From assembly GCA_905234015.1 (NCBI GenBank), contig CAJOFK010000016.1, forward strand, positions 1 to 32,405: a stretch of 32,405 bases of DNA. Reading direction: 5' to 3'. The DNA is from an uncultured Ruminococcus sp. (GTDB taxonomy: Bacteria; Bacillota; Clostridia; Oscillospirales; Acutalibacteraceae). Both the position numbers and the translations under genes were made by a program. A model generated the notes under the pieces. That model had not been told where the DNA came from. It saw only the letters and a list, made by a program, of their open reading frames with translations, and searched no databases. Numbering within the stretch: position 1 is the stretch's first letter; every line of letters begins with the position of its first letter. Positions 18,280-27,117 of this stretch are shown here, in pieces.

Positions 18280-18846
18280 TCAGTTTTGATATGTCCTTAT
18301 TACCTGTTTAGCTATTTCCAATTTACCGGTACGCATATTCATCGCCTGTTTTTCAATATAGCGGTGAGCCTGCGCCTCAGTCATTGATAAGCATTGAATT
18401 AAAAGCAGCTTTGCACGGTTGATAACCTTTATTTCCTCAAGCTCGTTTTTAAGCTTTTCGGCTTCGTCGTTTCCGGTAATCCTGTTCATATAGCCCATTG
18501 AATATCTTAACAGGTTTTTAAACAGCCTTACCTTAAGCGGTCTGGATACAACCAGCACTCCGCGCTCTGAAACAATATCGAAAACGTCGAGCGTTTTTTC
18601 CTTAGGTACAATCAGCACAACGCACGCATTCGTTTTTTCGGCGCAGAAAACCGAAAGCTCAAGCCCGTTTTCCTCCTTAAGCGGAGCGTTGATTATAATG
18701 AGCCCGAAGTCGTTATCATTCAGCTTGCGCTTAGCGTCGTCTGAGCTGAGCGTACATTGTATCCGTGAAAAGCCCTCATCCTTTAAAAGGGAGGCTACCG
18801 CCTTAATGCCGGTTTCAGTTTTGGAGATAATTAAAGCGTTTTTCAT
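18280..18846 (-). CDS. ANTAR-domain RNA-binding response-regulator-like protein
   Basis: Receiver-like N-terminus and C-terminal ANTAR pattern LEEIKVINRAKLLLIQCLSMTEAQAHRYIEKQAMNMRTGKLEIAKQVI. Start is ATG 18846, or GTG 18855. Confidence 0.88.
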   Translation of the reverse strand: MKNALIISKTETGIKAVASLLKDEGFSRIQCTLSSDDAKRKLNDNDFGLIIINAPLKEENGLELSVFCAEKTNACVVLIVPKEKTLDVFDIVSERGVLVVSRPLKVRLFKNLLRYSMGYMNRITGNDEAEKLKNELEEIKVINRAKLLLIQCLSMTEAQAHRYIEKQAMNMRTGKLEIAKQVIRTYQN

Positions 18847-18919
18847 AAACCTCACCGTCGTATTATTCCATCGTATTATTGTAATCTATTTCGGCTTAAA
18901 ATTTATTGCATATTAGAAT

Positions 18920-18966
18920 AAAAAGAAAAAAATCCACGGAGCCGTCGGGAATCCCGGCAGCCTGTG
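18920..18966 (-). terminator. Terminator-like hairpin plus T-tract upstream of the ANTAR gene (leader attenuator or end of an upstream RNA)
   Basis: Minus strand CACAGGCTGCCGGG-ATT-CCCGACGGCTCCGTG (imperfect stem) followed by GATTTTTTTCTTTTT. Confidence 0.6.
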
Positions 18967-19030
18967 CCGCCTTTGGAAAAGTTTAATTAAACGGAAACCT
19001 TAATAAACGGCGGAAGTTAACCTCAGCACC

Positions 19031-19218
19031 GTAGGGAACGAGTCCCGCCTCGTTGCGAGGCAACTGTCTGAATATATTTGCCCTGTCCTTTCGCGGCAGC
19101 GAAACAAATAAATCTTATCGACAATAACCGGTTTCCTTTTATTTTTTCGCTCCCGCGGAAGGAAAGACCGCATATATCGATAAGCACGGCTCGGAATTGG
19201 GTGGGACCAATTCCCTAC
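19031..19218. repeat. Inverted pair of related GTAGGGAA hairpins flanking about 130 bp (MITE-like or intergenic repeat)
   Basis: GTAGGGAACGAG-TCCCGC-CTCGTT at 19031-19054 (+) and GTAGGGAATTGG-TCCCAC-CCAATTCC at 19193-19218 (-), plus internal inverted CTTATCGA/TCGATAAG. Confidence 0.6.
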
Positions 19219-19329
19219 GGCTTTACTGCACAACTGCCCCAAAGAAAGCGTGCGCACCACGGTGCGTACGTTTTCTTCAGCCATCGCTCGTGCGCACGCA
19301 GGGCGCAACTGAGCGGGAAATATAAAATG

Positions 19330-19372
19330 TTTTTTACTTTATAAGGAACGCAGTTTCTTATAAAGTAAAAAA
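19330..19372. repeat. 20-bp-stem hairpin next to the RNase Y terminator
   Basis: TTTTTTACTTTATAAGGAAC-GCA-GTTTCTTATAAAGTAAAAAA, fully paired with one G-U. Confidence 0.75.
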
Positions 19373-19401
19373 GCCGGCTCAAATCGCTTTGAGTCGGCTT
19401 A
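19371..19401 (-). terminator. RNase Y gene terminator
   Basis: AAGCCGACTCAAA-GCGA-TTTGAGCCGGCTTTTTT on the minus strand. Confidence 0.8.
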
Positions 19402-19413
19402 TAAAAATCATAA

Positions 19414-20967
19414 TTATTTAGCAAAGTCAACGGCTCTCGCTTCGCGGATGATGTTAACCTTAATCTGACCGGGATACTCGAGATCCTCCTCGATTTTCTT
19501 ACAGATTTCTCTCGCGAGCGGTACCATACGCTCGTCGTTAACAACCTCGGGCTTAACCATAATGCGGATTTCCCTGCCCGCCTGAATAGCGTAGGAGTTT
19601 TCAACGCCCTTAAACGAGGACGCAACCTCCTCGAGTTTCTGGAGTCGCTTAATATAATTTTCAAGATTTTCTCTTCTTGCTCCGGGACGAGCCGCCGAGA
19701 TAGCGTCGGCTGCCTGAACGATACATGCGACAACCGTCTTAGCCTCAACGTCGCCGTGGTGAGCCTGAATAGCGTGAATAACAGCGTCGCTTTCCTTATA
19801 CTTACGCGCCGCCTCAACGCCGAGTTCGACATGGCTTCCTTCCATTTCATGGTCTAAAGCCTTACCGATATCGTGTAAAAGTCCCGCACGCTTTGCTACA
19901 GTCGGGTCCATACCGAGCTCTGACGCAATCATTCCCGAGATATAAGCAACCTCGAGGCTGTGGTCGAGAACATTCTGACCGTAGCTTGTACGGTAGCGAA
20001 GCTTACCGAGAAGCTTAACAAGCTCGGGGTGAATTCCGCGTACTCCGGTATCGAGTACGGCTCTTTCACCGGCCTGTTTGATTTTTGAATTAACCTCACG
20101 GCGAGCCTTATCAATCATCTCTTCAATTCTCGCCGGGTGAATACGTCCGTCGGAGATTAATTTCTCCAGTGCTACGCGCGCGATTTCGCGTCTTACGGGC
20201 TCAAAGCTCGAGAGCGTAATAGCCTCGGGCGTATCGTCAATAATAAGGTCGACGCCCGTCGCGTTTTCGATAGCGCGGATGTTGCGGCCTTCACGGCCGA
20301 TAATTCTTCCCTTCATTTCGTCGTTGGGAAGAGCTACTACCGAGACAGTAGCCTCGGAAACCTGTTCAGCGGCTAAGCGCTGAATCGACAGGGAGATAAT
20401 CTTACGGGCGAGCTTTTCGCTGTCGTCCTTAAGCTGCTCCTCGTACTCAAGGATTTTAACGCTTTTCTCGTGAGAAAGCTCCTGGTCGAGCTGTTCAAGC
20501 AGGTAATTTTTTGCCTGCTCCGCAGTATAACCGGAAATTCTCTCAAGCATTTCGAACTGGCTCTTTTTAACCTGTTCAACCTCTAAGACCTTCTCCTCGG
20601 CTTCCTTGAGCTTTTTACTAACTTTTTCTTCCTTTTTCTCAAGATTGTTCATCTTTCGGTCAAGGTTTTCTTCTTTTTGCTGAATACGTCTTTCCTGACG
20701 CTGTACTTCTCTTCTGCGGTCAGCGAGTTCTTTTTCGCTTTCGTTGCGGAAGCGGTGAACCTCGTCCTTACCCTCAAGAATGGCTTCTTTTTTCTTAGCT
20801 TCAGCGGTTTTCATCGCTTCGGAAACTATTTTATTAGCCTCTTGTTCAGCACTGCCGATTTGCTTTTCAGCCACGCTCTTGCGATACGCAATACCTATTC
20901 CCACGCCTATCGCGCAGAAAACAATCGCCGCGGCTGCAATGCAGATTACTGCAATTAATATCGGCAT
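19414..20967 (-). CDS. rny: Ribonuclease Y
   Basis: N-terminal TM, coiled coil, KH domain ([34 protein letters not shown]) and HD domain ([15 protein letters not shown]). Confidence 0.97.
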   Translation of the reverse strand: MPILIAVICIAAAAIVFCAIGVGIGIAYRKSVAEKQIGSAEQEANKIVSEAMKTAEAKKKEAILEGKDEVHRFRNESEKELADRRREVQRQERRIQQKEENLDRKMNNLEKKEEKVSKKLKEAEEKVLEVEQVKKSQFEMLERISGYTAEQAKNYLLEQLDQELSHEKSVKILEYEEQLKDDSEKLARKIISLSIQRLAAEQVSEATVSVVALPNDEMKGRIIGREGRNIRAIENATGVDLIIDDTPEAITLSSFEPVRREIARVALEKLISDGRIHPARIEEMIDKARREVNSKIKQAGERAVLDTGVRGIHPELVKLLGKLRYRTSYGQNVLDHSLEVAYISGMIASELGMDPTVAKRAGLLHDIGKALDHEMEGSHVELGVEAARKYKESDAVIHAIQAHHGDVEAKTVVACIVQAADAISAARPGARRENLENYIKRLQKLEEVASSFKGVENSYAIQAGREIRIMVKPEVVNDERMVPLAREICKKIEEDLEYPGQIKVNIIREARAVDFAK

Positions 20968-21323
20968 TTTGACACCTCCTTGATTTAGTTTTTTCTAAAC
21001 TTTTAATCTAACTTTAGAATCAAGCCCCAAGGTGCCGTTAGTAAAGATATTAAATTGTAATATGTTTGAACGCAATAAATGCGAAAAAGATAAATTGCAA
21101 ATTACAAAATATCTATATAAACGGCTCTTTCGAGTCTGATTAAGAAAATATGAAGTAAAAAAACTTCCGTATGTAAGCATACATACATATATACTATAAC
21201 TTAAAATCGGAATAATGTCAAGAAATTAATTGTATATAAGAATAATCTTTGTCACATTTTCCCCGATAAGCGCAAAAGATTTGGCAATTTAGTAAAAAAT
21301 TCCTAATTTGTTTCTCTAAACAC

Positions 21324-21352
21324 TTGCAATTGTAACAAAAATGCAATATAAT
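21324..21352 (+). promoter_or_regulatory. Putative gap promoter (TTGCAA-N17-TATAAT)
   Basis: -35 at 21324-21329 and -10 at 21347-21352, 17-bp spacer. Confidence 0.7.
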
Positions 21353-21384
21353 GTATATGACTAAATTTGACTGGAGGAATTATT

Positions 21385-22422
21385 ATGTCAGTAAAAGTTG
21401 CTATTAATGGTTTCGGCCGTATCGGTCGTCTCGCGTTCAGACAGATGTTCGGCGCTGAGGGTTATGATGTTGTTGCTATCAACGACCTTACAAAGCCCTC
21501 AATGCTCGCTAACCTTCTTAAGTATGATACAGCTCAGAAGGGTTATTGCGGTACAATCGGCGAAAATCTCCATACAGTAGAGGCAGACGACGAAGCCAAC
21601 ACAATCACAGTTGACGGCAAGACTCTCACAATCTACGCTGAGGCTGACGCTTCCAAGCTTCCTTGGGGCGAAATCGGTGTTGACGTAGTATTAGAGTGCA
21701 CAGGCTTCTATTGCTCAAAGGCTAAGTCTCAGGCTCATATCGACGCAGGCGCTAAGAAGGTTGTTATTTCTGCTCCCGCAGGCAACGACCTCCCCACAGT
21801 TGTATTCTCAGTAAACGAGGATGTTCTTACTCCCGAGGATAAGATTATCTCCGCTGCTTCCTGTACAACAAACTGCCTCGCTCCCATGGCTGATACTCTT
21901 AACAAGTATGCTCCCATTCAGAGCGGTATCATGAGCACAATCCACGCTTACACAGGCGACCAGATGATTCTTGACGGTCCTCACAGAAAGGGCGACATGA
22001 GAAGAGCTCGCGCAGGCGCAGCTAACATCGTTCCTAACTCAACAGGTGCCGCTAAGGCTATCGGCCTCGTAATCCCCGAGCTCAACGGCAAGCTTATCGG
22101 CTCCGCTCAGCGTGTACCCGTTCCCACAGGCTCAACAACAATCCTTACAGCTGTTGTTAAGGGCGACAACGTAACCGTAGAGGGAATCAACGCCGCTATG
22201 AAGGCTGCTGCTTCCGCAAGCTACGGCTACAACGAGGATCCGATCGTTTCTTCCGACATCATCGGTATGACCTACGGCTCACTCTTCGACGCTACTCAGA
22301 CAATGGTAGCTCCCATCGGCGACGGCCTCTATGAGGTTCAGGTTGTTTCCTGGTATGATAACGAGAACAGCTACACAAGCCAGATGGTTCGCACAATCAA
22401 GTACTTCGCAGAATTAGGCTAA
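21385..22422 (+). CDS. gap: Glyceraldehyde-3-phosphate dehydrogenase, type I
   Basis: [47 protein letters not shown] upstream of ATG 21385. Confidence 0.98.
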   Translation: MSVKVAINGFGRIGRLAFRQMFGAEGYDVVAINDLTKPSMLANLLKYDTAQKGYCGTIGENLHTVEADDEANTITVDGKTLTIYAEADASKLPWGEIGVDVVLECTGFYCSKAKSQAHIDAGAKKVVISAPAGNDLPTVVFSVNEDVLTPEDKIISAASCTTNCLAPMADTLNKYAPIQSGIMSTIHAYTGDQMILDGPHRKGDMRRARAGAANIVPNSTGAAKAIGLVIPELNGKLIGSAQRVPVPTGSTTILTAVVKGDNVTVEGINAAMKAAASASYGYNEDPIVSSDIIGMTYGSLFDATQTMVAPIGDGLYEVQVVSWYDNENSYTSQMVRTIKYFAELG

Positions 22423-22445
22423 TTTAAAACTTAAAGCAATATTTA

Positions 22446-22475
22446 AGGGGCTTGCTCAGATGAGCAAGCCCCTTA
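22446..22475. terminator. Intrinsic terminator downstream of gap
   Basis: AAGGGGCTTGCTC-AGAT-GAGCAAGCCCCTT. Confidence 0.8.
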
Positions 22476-22493
22476 TTGCGTGTTGCACATTAA

Positions 22494-24698
22494 TTATATA
22501 GCCTTACCATTCACATACAGCTTATAACCGTTGAGGTCGATATTGCTGTTTGTTTTATCGGCGTTATCAAGAGAGGTAACGTAGGTATCGCCGGTTAAGG
22601 TGATTTTTGAGCTTTTATCGAGCTTAAGCGTAACGCTCTTTGCGGTTTTATCACCGTTAATCGTACCCTTATAGGTTGATTTAGTGAGGTTAATCGTAAC
22701 GGTTGAGATACTGTCCGCTTTAATATCGCCCGAAAGCTTCTGGTTCTCGGCGTTTAAAGTAACGTTGCCGCCGTTTGAGCCCGAGTTGCCCCATTCGCTC
22801 GTACCTTCGGCATTGATAAGAACTCCGCTGCCGAAATTGAGCGTAGTGTTTTTCAGGTTGATTTCCGCGTCGGTGTTCGTTACGAAGAACATCGGGGCGG
22901 TTTTATAATAGCTTGAGCTCTTTTTTATCGAAAGCGTTGAGTTTTCGGAAGTAAAAGTGCCTTTGCCCTCGCCTGCGTCGCCTGACATACTCTGATAAAT
23001 CATAACGCCTGCGTTATCGACGTTGTTGCGGTTGCCCGCACCGCTCGCCGTTAAGGTCGAGTTCTTTACCGTCGCGGAGTTTTTACCCTCAACAACCGTA
23101 ATCTGGGAGCCGTTGGCGGTACCCTTAGTATTGGTTACGGAGATATCGCCTGTCGAGTAGATTACCGGAGAACCGGCGCCGTTTGTAGTAAGGTCGGAGT
23201 TTTTAACCTTGACGGTACCCTCGCCGCGGTCAGTAGCGAGCGCCGCGCAGGATCCGCCCTTAGTATTAACGGTCACGTTATCGGCTTCAATATATCCGCC
23301 GTAGGTAGCGTCGAGTCCTCTCGCGGAGCTCTCGCCTGTCGTTGTGATTTTCGTATTGCTTACATATACTTTAGAGTTTTCGCCTGTTGAAAACACGGCG
23401 TTGCTGCCCTTAGCCGAGGTTTTAATCTCGGTGTTTTTTATTGTTGCGGTTGAGTTTTCTTTTACGAGCACACCCGCGTTCACTCCGTAAAATTCAGAGT
23501 TCTCGGTATTTGTGCTGTCGCCGGACTTCGTAATTTCAGCATCCTTTATCTCAGCGTTTCCGCCGTTTTCAACAAGTACCGCGCTGACGTCGCTGTCGGA
23601 GGAGCTGTAGCTCTCGGTAAGTGTTTTATTATCGGTTACGGTAGTTTTTCCTGACGCCGAAACGTTTGACGCTGAGGTTTTATCGGTTCCGTTCTGCTGA
23701 AAGGAATTGTTCTGCTGAGAGTTTCCGGGAAGCTGCATCTGCTGATGAGCCGAAGCCGCGCCCGAGGTTACGAGCTCGCAAACGGCTATCTGAGCTCCGG
23801 CAAGAGCCGCGCCGATAATTGCGGTGCACAGTATGAATATCAGAATTCTTTTAGCGCCTCTGAGCGACTCTCTGAATCCGCGCTTGTTAAAACCGGAGAG
23901 GATAAGATACATCACGAGCGCCGCGATAATAAGAGAATCCGCCGTCAACGCCGAATACTTTACAACCGTCATAAACGAGCCGCCCCTATGGTCAAAGCCG
24001 TCCTGCATAAATCCGCCGAATTGGTTGTTGTCGTTTTGGTTCTGACCGTTATCGGGAACGAAGCCGCCTGAATTATTATTTGAGTTGCTGTCGTTTGAGC
24101 TGTTGTTATCTGAATTTCCGCTGCCGGAACTGTTATTATCGGAGTTTGAGTCATTTGAATTTCCGTTAAAGCCTCGTCCGGGGAAGCTGTCGCCGTTGTT
24201 GTTTCCGTTATTATTATCCGGTACGAAGGCTGTTTGGTCGGAATTATCGCCGGAGGAGTTATCGCTCTGAGAGCTTCCGTTCATCTGCGGCGGCTGACCC
24301 GGCATACCGTTATCGGAGTTTTCGTTCTGAGAATCGCTGTCCTGAGAGTTATTACCGCTTTGACCGTCCGGCATCTGCGGCGGCTGACCGTTCTGATTAT
24401 CGGAATTGCCGTTCATCTGCGGCGGCTGACCCGGCATACCGTTATCGGAGCCGCTGTTCTGAGAATTACCGCTCTGAGAGTTATTATCCGAACTTCCGGA
24501 GTTGTTATCCGGGTTCTGCGAGCTGCTGCCGCCTTGCATATCGGGCGGCTGCTGCATACTGCCCTGACTGCTGCTCAGTTGAGGAGGGGCGCCCGATTTA
24601 CTGTCTCCGATGAAATTCATCGTGAGCACTGATACTCCGGCGAAAACCACCACCATTCCTATCATTACTGTATTTTTAACCTTGCGTGTAATTTTCAC
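22494..24698 (-). CDS. Membrane-anchored surface protein: Asn/Ser/Gln/Pro low-complexity region, two central TM segments, C-terminal beta-helix-like repeats
   Basis: N-terminal TM VMIGMVVVFAGVSVLTMNFI; low-complexity NSGSDNGMPGQPPQMNG…; TMs SLIIAALVMYLILSGF and ILIFILCTAIIGAALAGA; C-terminal repeats such as NAEIKDAEIT, TATIKNTEIKT, SKVYVSNTKITT. Confidence 0.7.
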   Translation of the reverse strand: MKITRKVKNTVMIGMVVVFAGVSVLTMNFIGDSKSGAPPQLSSSQGSMQQPPDMQGGSSSQNPDNNSGSSDNNSQSGNSQNSGSDNGMPGQPPQMNGNSDNQNGQPPQMPDGQSGNNSQDSDSQNENSDNGMPGQPPQMNGSSQSDNSSGDNSDQTAFVPDNNNGNNNGDSFPGRGFNGNSNDSNSDNNSSGSGNSDNNSSNDSNSNNNSGGFVPDNGQNQNDNNQFGGFMQDGFDHRGGSFMTVVKYSALTADSLIIAALVMYLILSGFNKRGFRESLRGAKRILIFILCTAIIGAALAGAQIAVCELVTSGAASAHQQMQLPGNSQQNNSFQQNGTDKTSASNVSASGKTTVTDNKTLTESYSSSDSDVSAVLVENGGNAEIKDAEITKSGDSTNTENSEFYGVNAGVLVKENSTATIKNTEIKTSAKGSNAVFSTGENSKVYVSNTKITTTGESSARGLDATYGGYIEADNVTVNTKGGSCAALATDRGEGTVKVKNSDLTTNGAGSPVIYSTGDISVTNTKGTANGSQITVVEGKNSATVKNSTLTASGAGNRNNVDNAGVMIYQSMSGDAGEGKGTFTSENSTLSIKKSSSYYKTAPMFFVTNTDAEINLKNTTLNFGSGVLINAEGTSEWGNSGSNGGNVTLNAENQKLSGDIKADSISTVTINLTKSTYKGTINGDKTAKSVTLKLDKSSKITLTGDTYVTSLDNADKTNSNIDLNGYKLYVNGKAI
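24277..24450 (-). repeat. 42-bp exact direct repeat in the low-complexity coding region (24277-24318 and 24409-24450)
   Basis: ccgttcatctgcggcggctgacccggcataccgttatcggag occurs twice, 132 bp apart; a partial third copy starts near 24367. Confidence 0.9.
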
Positions 24699-24837
24699 TT
24701 AAATCATCTCCTTTTTGATTTTGTACCCCTATAATAAACCCTGATTATAAAAACGGCGTGACTTAAATTTGAATTATTATTGAATTATTGTGAATTATTT
24801 TTTCACATTTATTTTCTTATTTTAATATAATGAAGTA

Positions 24838-24866
24838 TTGACAATTTTTATAATCCGTTATATACT
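24838..24866 (+). promoter_or_regulatory. Putative glnA promoter (TTGACA-N17-TATACT)
   Basis: -35 at 24838-24843 and -10 at 24861-24866, 17-bp spacer. Confidence 0.7.
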
Positions 24867-24878
24867 TGCAGTTGATGA

Positions 24879-24926
24879 CGCAGCAACGGCGCTGTGAGCT
24901 ATTGCTCACGGCGCTATTTTGTTTTT
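24879..24926 (+). promoter_or_regulatory. glnA leader attenuator: intrinsic terminator with overlapping ANTAR-like hairpin
   Basis: Terminator GGCGCTGTGAGC-TATT-GCTCACGGCGCT (24888-24915) plus ATTTTGTTTTT. Alternative hairpin CGCAGC-AACGGC-GCTGTG (24879-24896) shares bases with its 5' arm. Confidence 0.65.
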
Positions 24927-24941
24927 AAAGGAGAATGGATA

Positions 24942-27035
24942 ATGGTTAATGTTCCCGAATTATTCGGAAGTAATGTATTCAACGATGACGTAATGAGAGA
25001 TAAACTCCCTAAGCCCATCTATAAAGCTCTCAAGAAAACTATTCAGGACGGCGCAACGCTTGACGACAGCGTAGCAAACGCCGTAGCCCACGCTATGAAG
25101 GAATGGGCAATTGAAAAAGGCTGTACTCATTACACTCACTGGTTCCAGCCGCTCACCGGAGTTACCGCGGAAAAGCACGACAGCTTTATCACACCCGACG
25201 GCGACGGCAGAGTTATTATGACATTCTCGGGTAAAGAGCTTATCAAGGGCGAACCCGACGCGTCCTCATTCCCCTCAGGCGGTATCCGCGCAACATTTGA
25301 AGCGAGAGGCTACACCGCGTGGGACCCCACCTCCCCTGCTTTTGCAAAGGACGGAACGCTTTATATTCCGACGGCGTTCTGCTCATATACGGGAGAGGTT
25401 CTCGATAAAAAAACACCGCTTCTCCGTTCGATGGAAAAGCTCTCAAAGGAAGCCGTCCGCATACTTAATATTCTCGGAAAGCCCGAGGTTAACCACGTTG
25501 TTACAACCGTAGGTCCCGAGCAGGAATACTTCCTTATTGATAAAGATATGTATAACGCGCGCCCCGACCTTATCTTCACGGGACGTACACTCTTCGGAGC
25601 AAAGGCTCCCAAGGGTCAGGAGCTCGACGACCACTACTTCGGCTCGATTAAAACAAGAATCGGCGAGTTTATGGCGGAGCTCGACCGCGAGCTCTGGTCC
25701 TACGGCATTTACGCTAAAACCGAGCACAACGAGGTTGCGCCCTCACAGCACGAGGTTGCGCCGATTTTCACCACCGCCAACGTAGCTGTTGATAACAACG
25801 AGCTGCTTATGGAGATTCTTAAAAAGACAGCCGAGAAATTCGACCTCGTATGTCTCCTGCACGAAAAGCCCTTCGCGGGCGTTAACGGCTCGGGCAAGCA
25901 CAACAACTGGTCGCTCTTTACCAACACCGGCGAAAACCTCTTAAAGCCCGGCAAGAACCCCTCGGAGAACGTTCAGTTCTTAATCTTCCTCGCGGCTATC
26001 GTAAAGGCGGTCGACGATTATCAGGACTTACTCAGAATTTCCGTAGCTTCCGCAGGCAACGACCACCGTCTCGGCGCTAACGAGGCTCCGCCCGCAATCT
26101 TATCGGTATTCCTCGGCGACGATTTAGGCGCGGTAGTTGACTCAATCGAAATCGGCGAGGAGCACGAGAGCGAAGGCAAAAAGAGCATGGACCTCGGCGT
26201 TGAGGTTCTTCCCACAGTCCGCAAGGACACAACCGACCGCAACCGTACCTCTCCGTTCGCGTTTACCGGAAACCGCTTTGAGTTCAGAATGTTAGGCTCA
26301 GCCGCCAACATCGCCAGCGCGAATATCATTCTCAACACAGCCGTAGCCGAGGAGCTCAGGGAATTTGCCGACAGGCTCGAATCCGTAAAGGATGTTAAGT
26401 CGGCGGCTAAAAGACTCGTTGTAAGAACCTTTAAAAAGCATGACCGCATTATCTTCAACGGCGACAACTACTCCGAGGAGTGGGTTGAGGAAGCCGAAAG
26501 ACGCGGACTTTATAACTTAAAGAGCGTTCCCGACGCGGTAAGACATTATCTCGACGAAAAGAACATCAAGCTCTTTGCCGAAAACGGCGTACTTACCGAG
26601 CAGGAGCTCAACGCGCGCTACGAGGTTGAGCTTGAGAATTACGCGAAGCTAATCAACATCGAGGCGCTCACAATGCTCGATATGGCTAAAAAGGACATTA
26701 TCCCCGCCGTAACCGAGTACGTTAAGAGCTTAACCGATACGGCGCTCGCAAAGCAGGCGCTTTCACCCGATATTCCGACAAGCCTTGAGCGCGATCTTAT
26801 TATCGACTTAAGCCAGAAGCTCGTATGCTTCTCAAATAAGGTTAAGGATTTAGAGAACGACCTCATCAACGCAGGCGAGCACGCCGACGATATGCAGGAA
26901 TACGCGGATTATTACTGCCGCACCGTATTCGCGGATATGCAGGCGCTGAGGGCAATCGGCGACGATATGGAAACCGAAACCTCGTCCGAGTATTGGCCTT
27001 ATCCCTCATACGGCGAAATGCTTTTCGGAGTTTAA
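24942..27035 (+). CDS. glnA: Glutamine synthetase type III
   Basis: [63 protein letters not shown]. Start 24942 after AAAGGAG. Confidence 0.96.
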   Translation: MVNVPELFGSNVFNDDVMRDKLPKPIYKALKKTIQDGATLDDSVANAVAHAMKEWAIEKGCTHYTHWFQPLTGVTAEKHDSFITPDGDGRVIMTFSGKELIKGEPDASSFPSGGIRATFEARGYTAWDPTSPAFAKDGTLYIPTAFCSYTGEVLDKKTPLLRSMEKLSKEAVRILNILGKPEVNHVVTTVGPEQEYFLIDKDMYNARPDLIFTGRTLFGAKAPKGQELDDHYFGSIKTRIGEFMAELDRELWSYGIYAKTEHNEVAPSQHEVAPIFTTANVAVDNNELLMEILKKTAEKFDLVCLLHEKPFAGVNGSGKHNNWSLFTNTGENLLKPGKNPSENVQFLIFLAAIVKAVDDYQDLLRISVASAGNDHRLGANEAPPAILSVFLGDDLGAVVDSIEIGEEHESEGKKSMDLGVEVLPTVRKDTTDRNRTSPFAFTGNRFEFRMLGSAANIASANIILNTAVAEELREFADRLESVKDVKSAAKRLVVRTFKKHDRIIFNGDNYSEEWVEEAERRGLYNLKSVPDAVRHYLDEKNIKLFAENGVLTEQELNARYEVELENYAKLINIEALTMLDMAKKDIIPAVTEYVKSLTDTALAKQALSPDIPTSLERDLIIDLSQKLVCFSNKVKDLENDLINAGEHADDMQEYADYYCRTVFADMQALRAIGDDMETETSSEYWPYPSYGEMLFGV

Positions 27036-27053
27036 TTAAAAACAAACAGCAAA

Positions 27054-27088
27054 AGGGACTGTCGCAAATAATGCGACAGTCCCTTAAT
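27054..27088 (+). terminator. glnA terminator
   Basis: AAGGGACTGTCGCA-AATAA-TGCGACAGTCCCTT. Confidence 0.8.
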
Positions 27089-27117
27089 AGTTAACTGATT
27101 TATTAACCGCTGAAGAA

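Noticed and set aside
19000-19850. ORFs in the rny-ANTAR intergenic region (19000..19308, 19078..19344, 19215..19850)
   Set aside because: Arg/Ser-rich, no domain, overlapping hairpins and rny in other frames. Non-coding structured DNA explains them better.
24277-24450. Regular repeats considered as a possible CRISPR array
   Set aside because: The 42-bp repeats are in frame within a coding low-complexity region, with no uniform spacers and no cas genes.
24234-24632. Plus-strand 132-aa ORF with repeats MVGIIAGGVIALRASVHLRRLTRHTVIGV
   Set aside because: Antisense image of the low-complexity repeat in the surface protein gene; no RBS or domain.
24844-24860. TATAA-TCCG-TTATA hairpin upstream of glnA as an ANTAR P1 partner
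   Set aside because: It lies between the -35 and -10 elements, so it is not transcribed from the predicted promoter, and its loop (ATCCGT) lacks G at position 4.
24894-24941. ORF-track N-terminal extension of glnA ([16 protein letters not shown])
   Set aside because: It would begin at a GTG within the leader terminator stem. The RBS AAAGGAG at about 24927-24933 supports ATG 24942.
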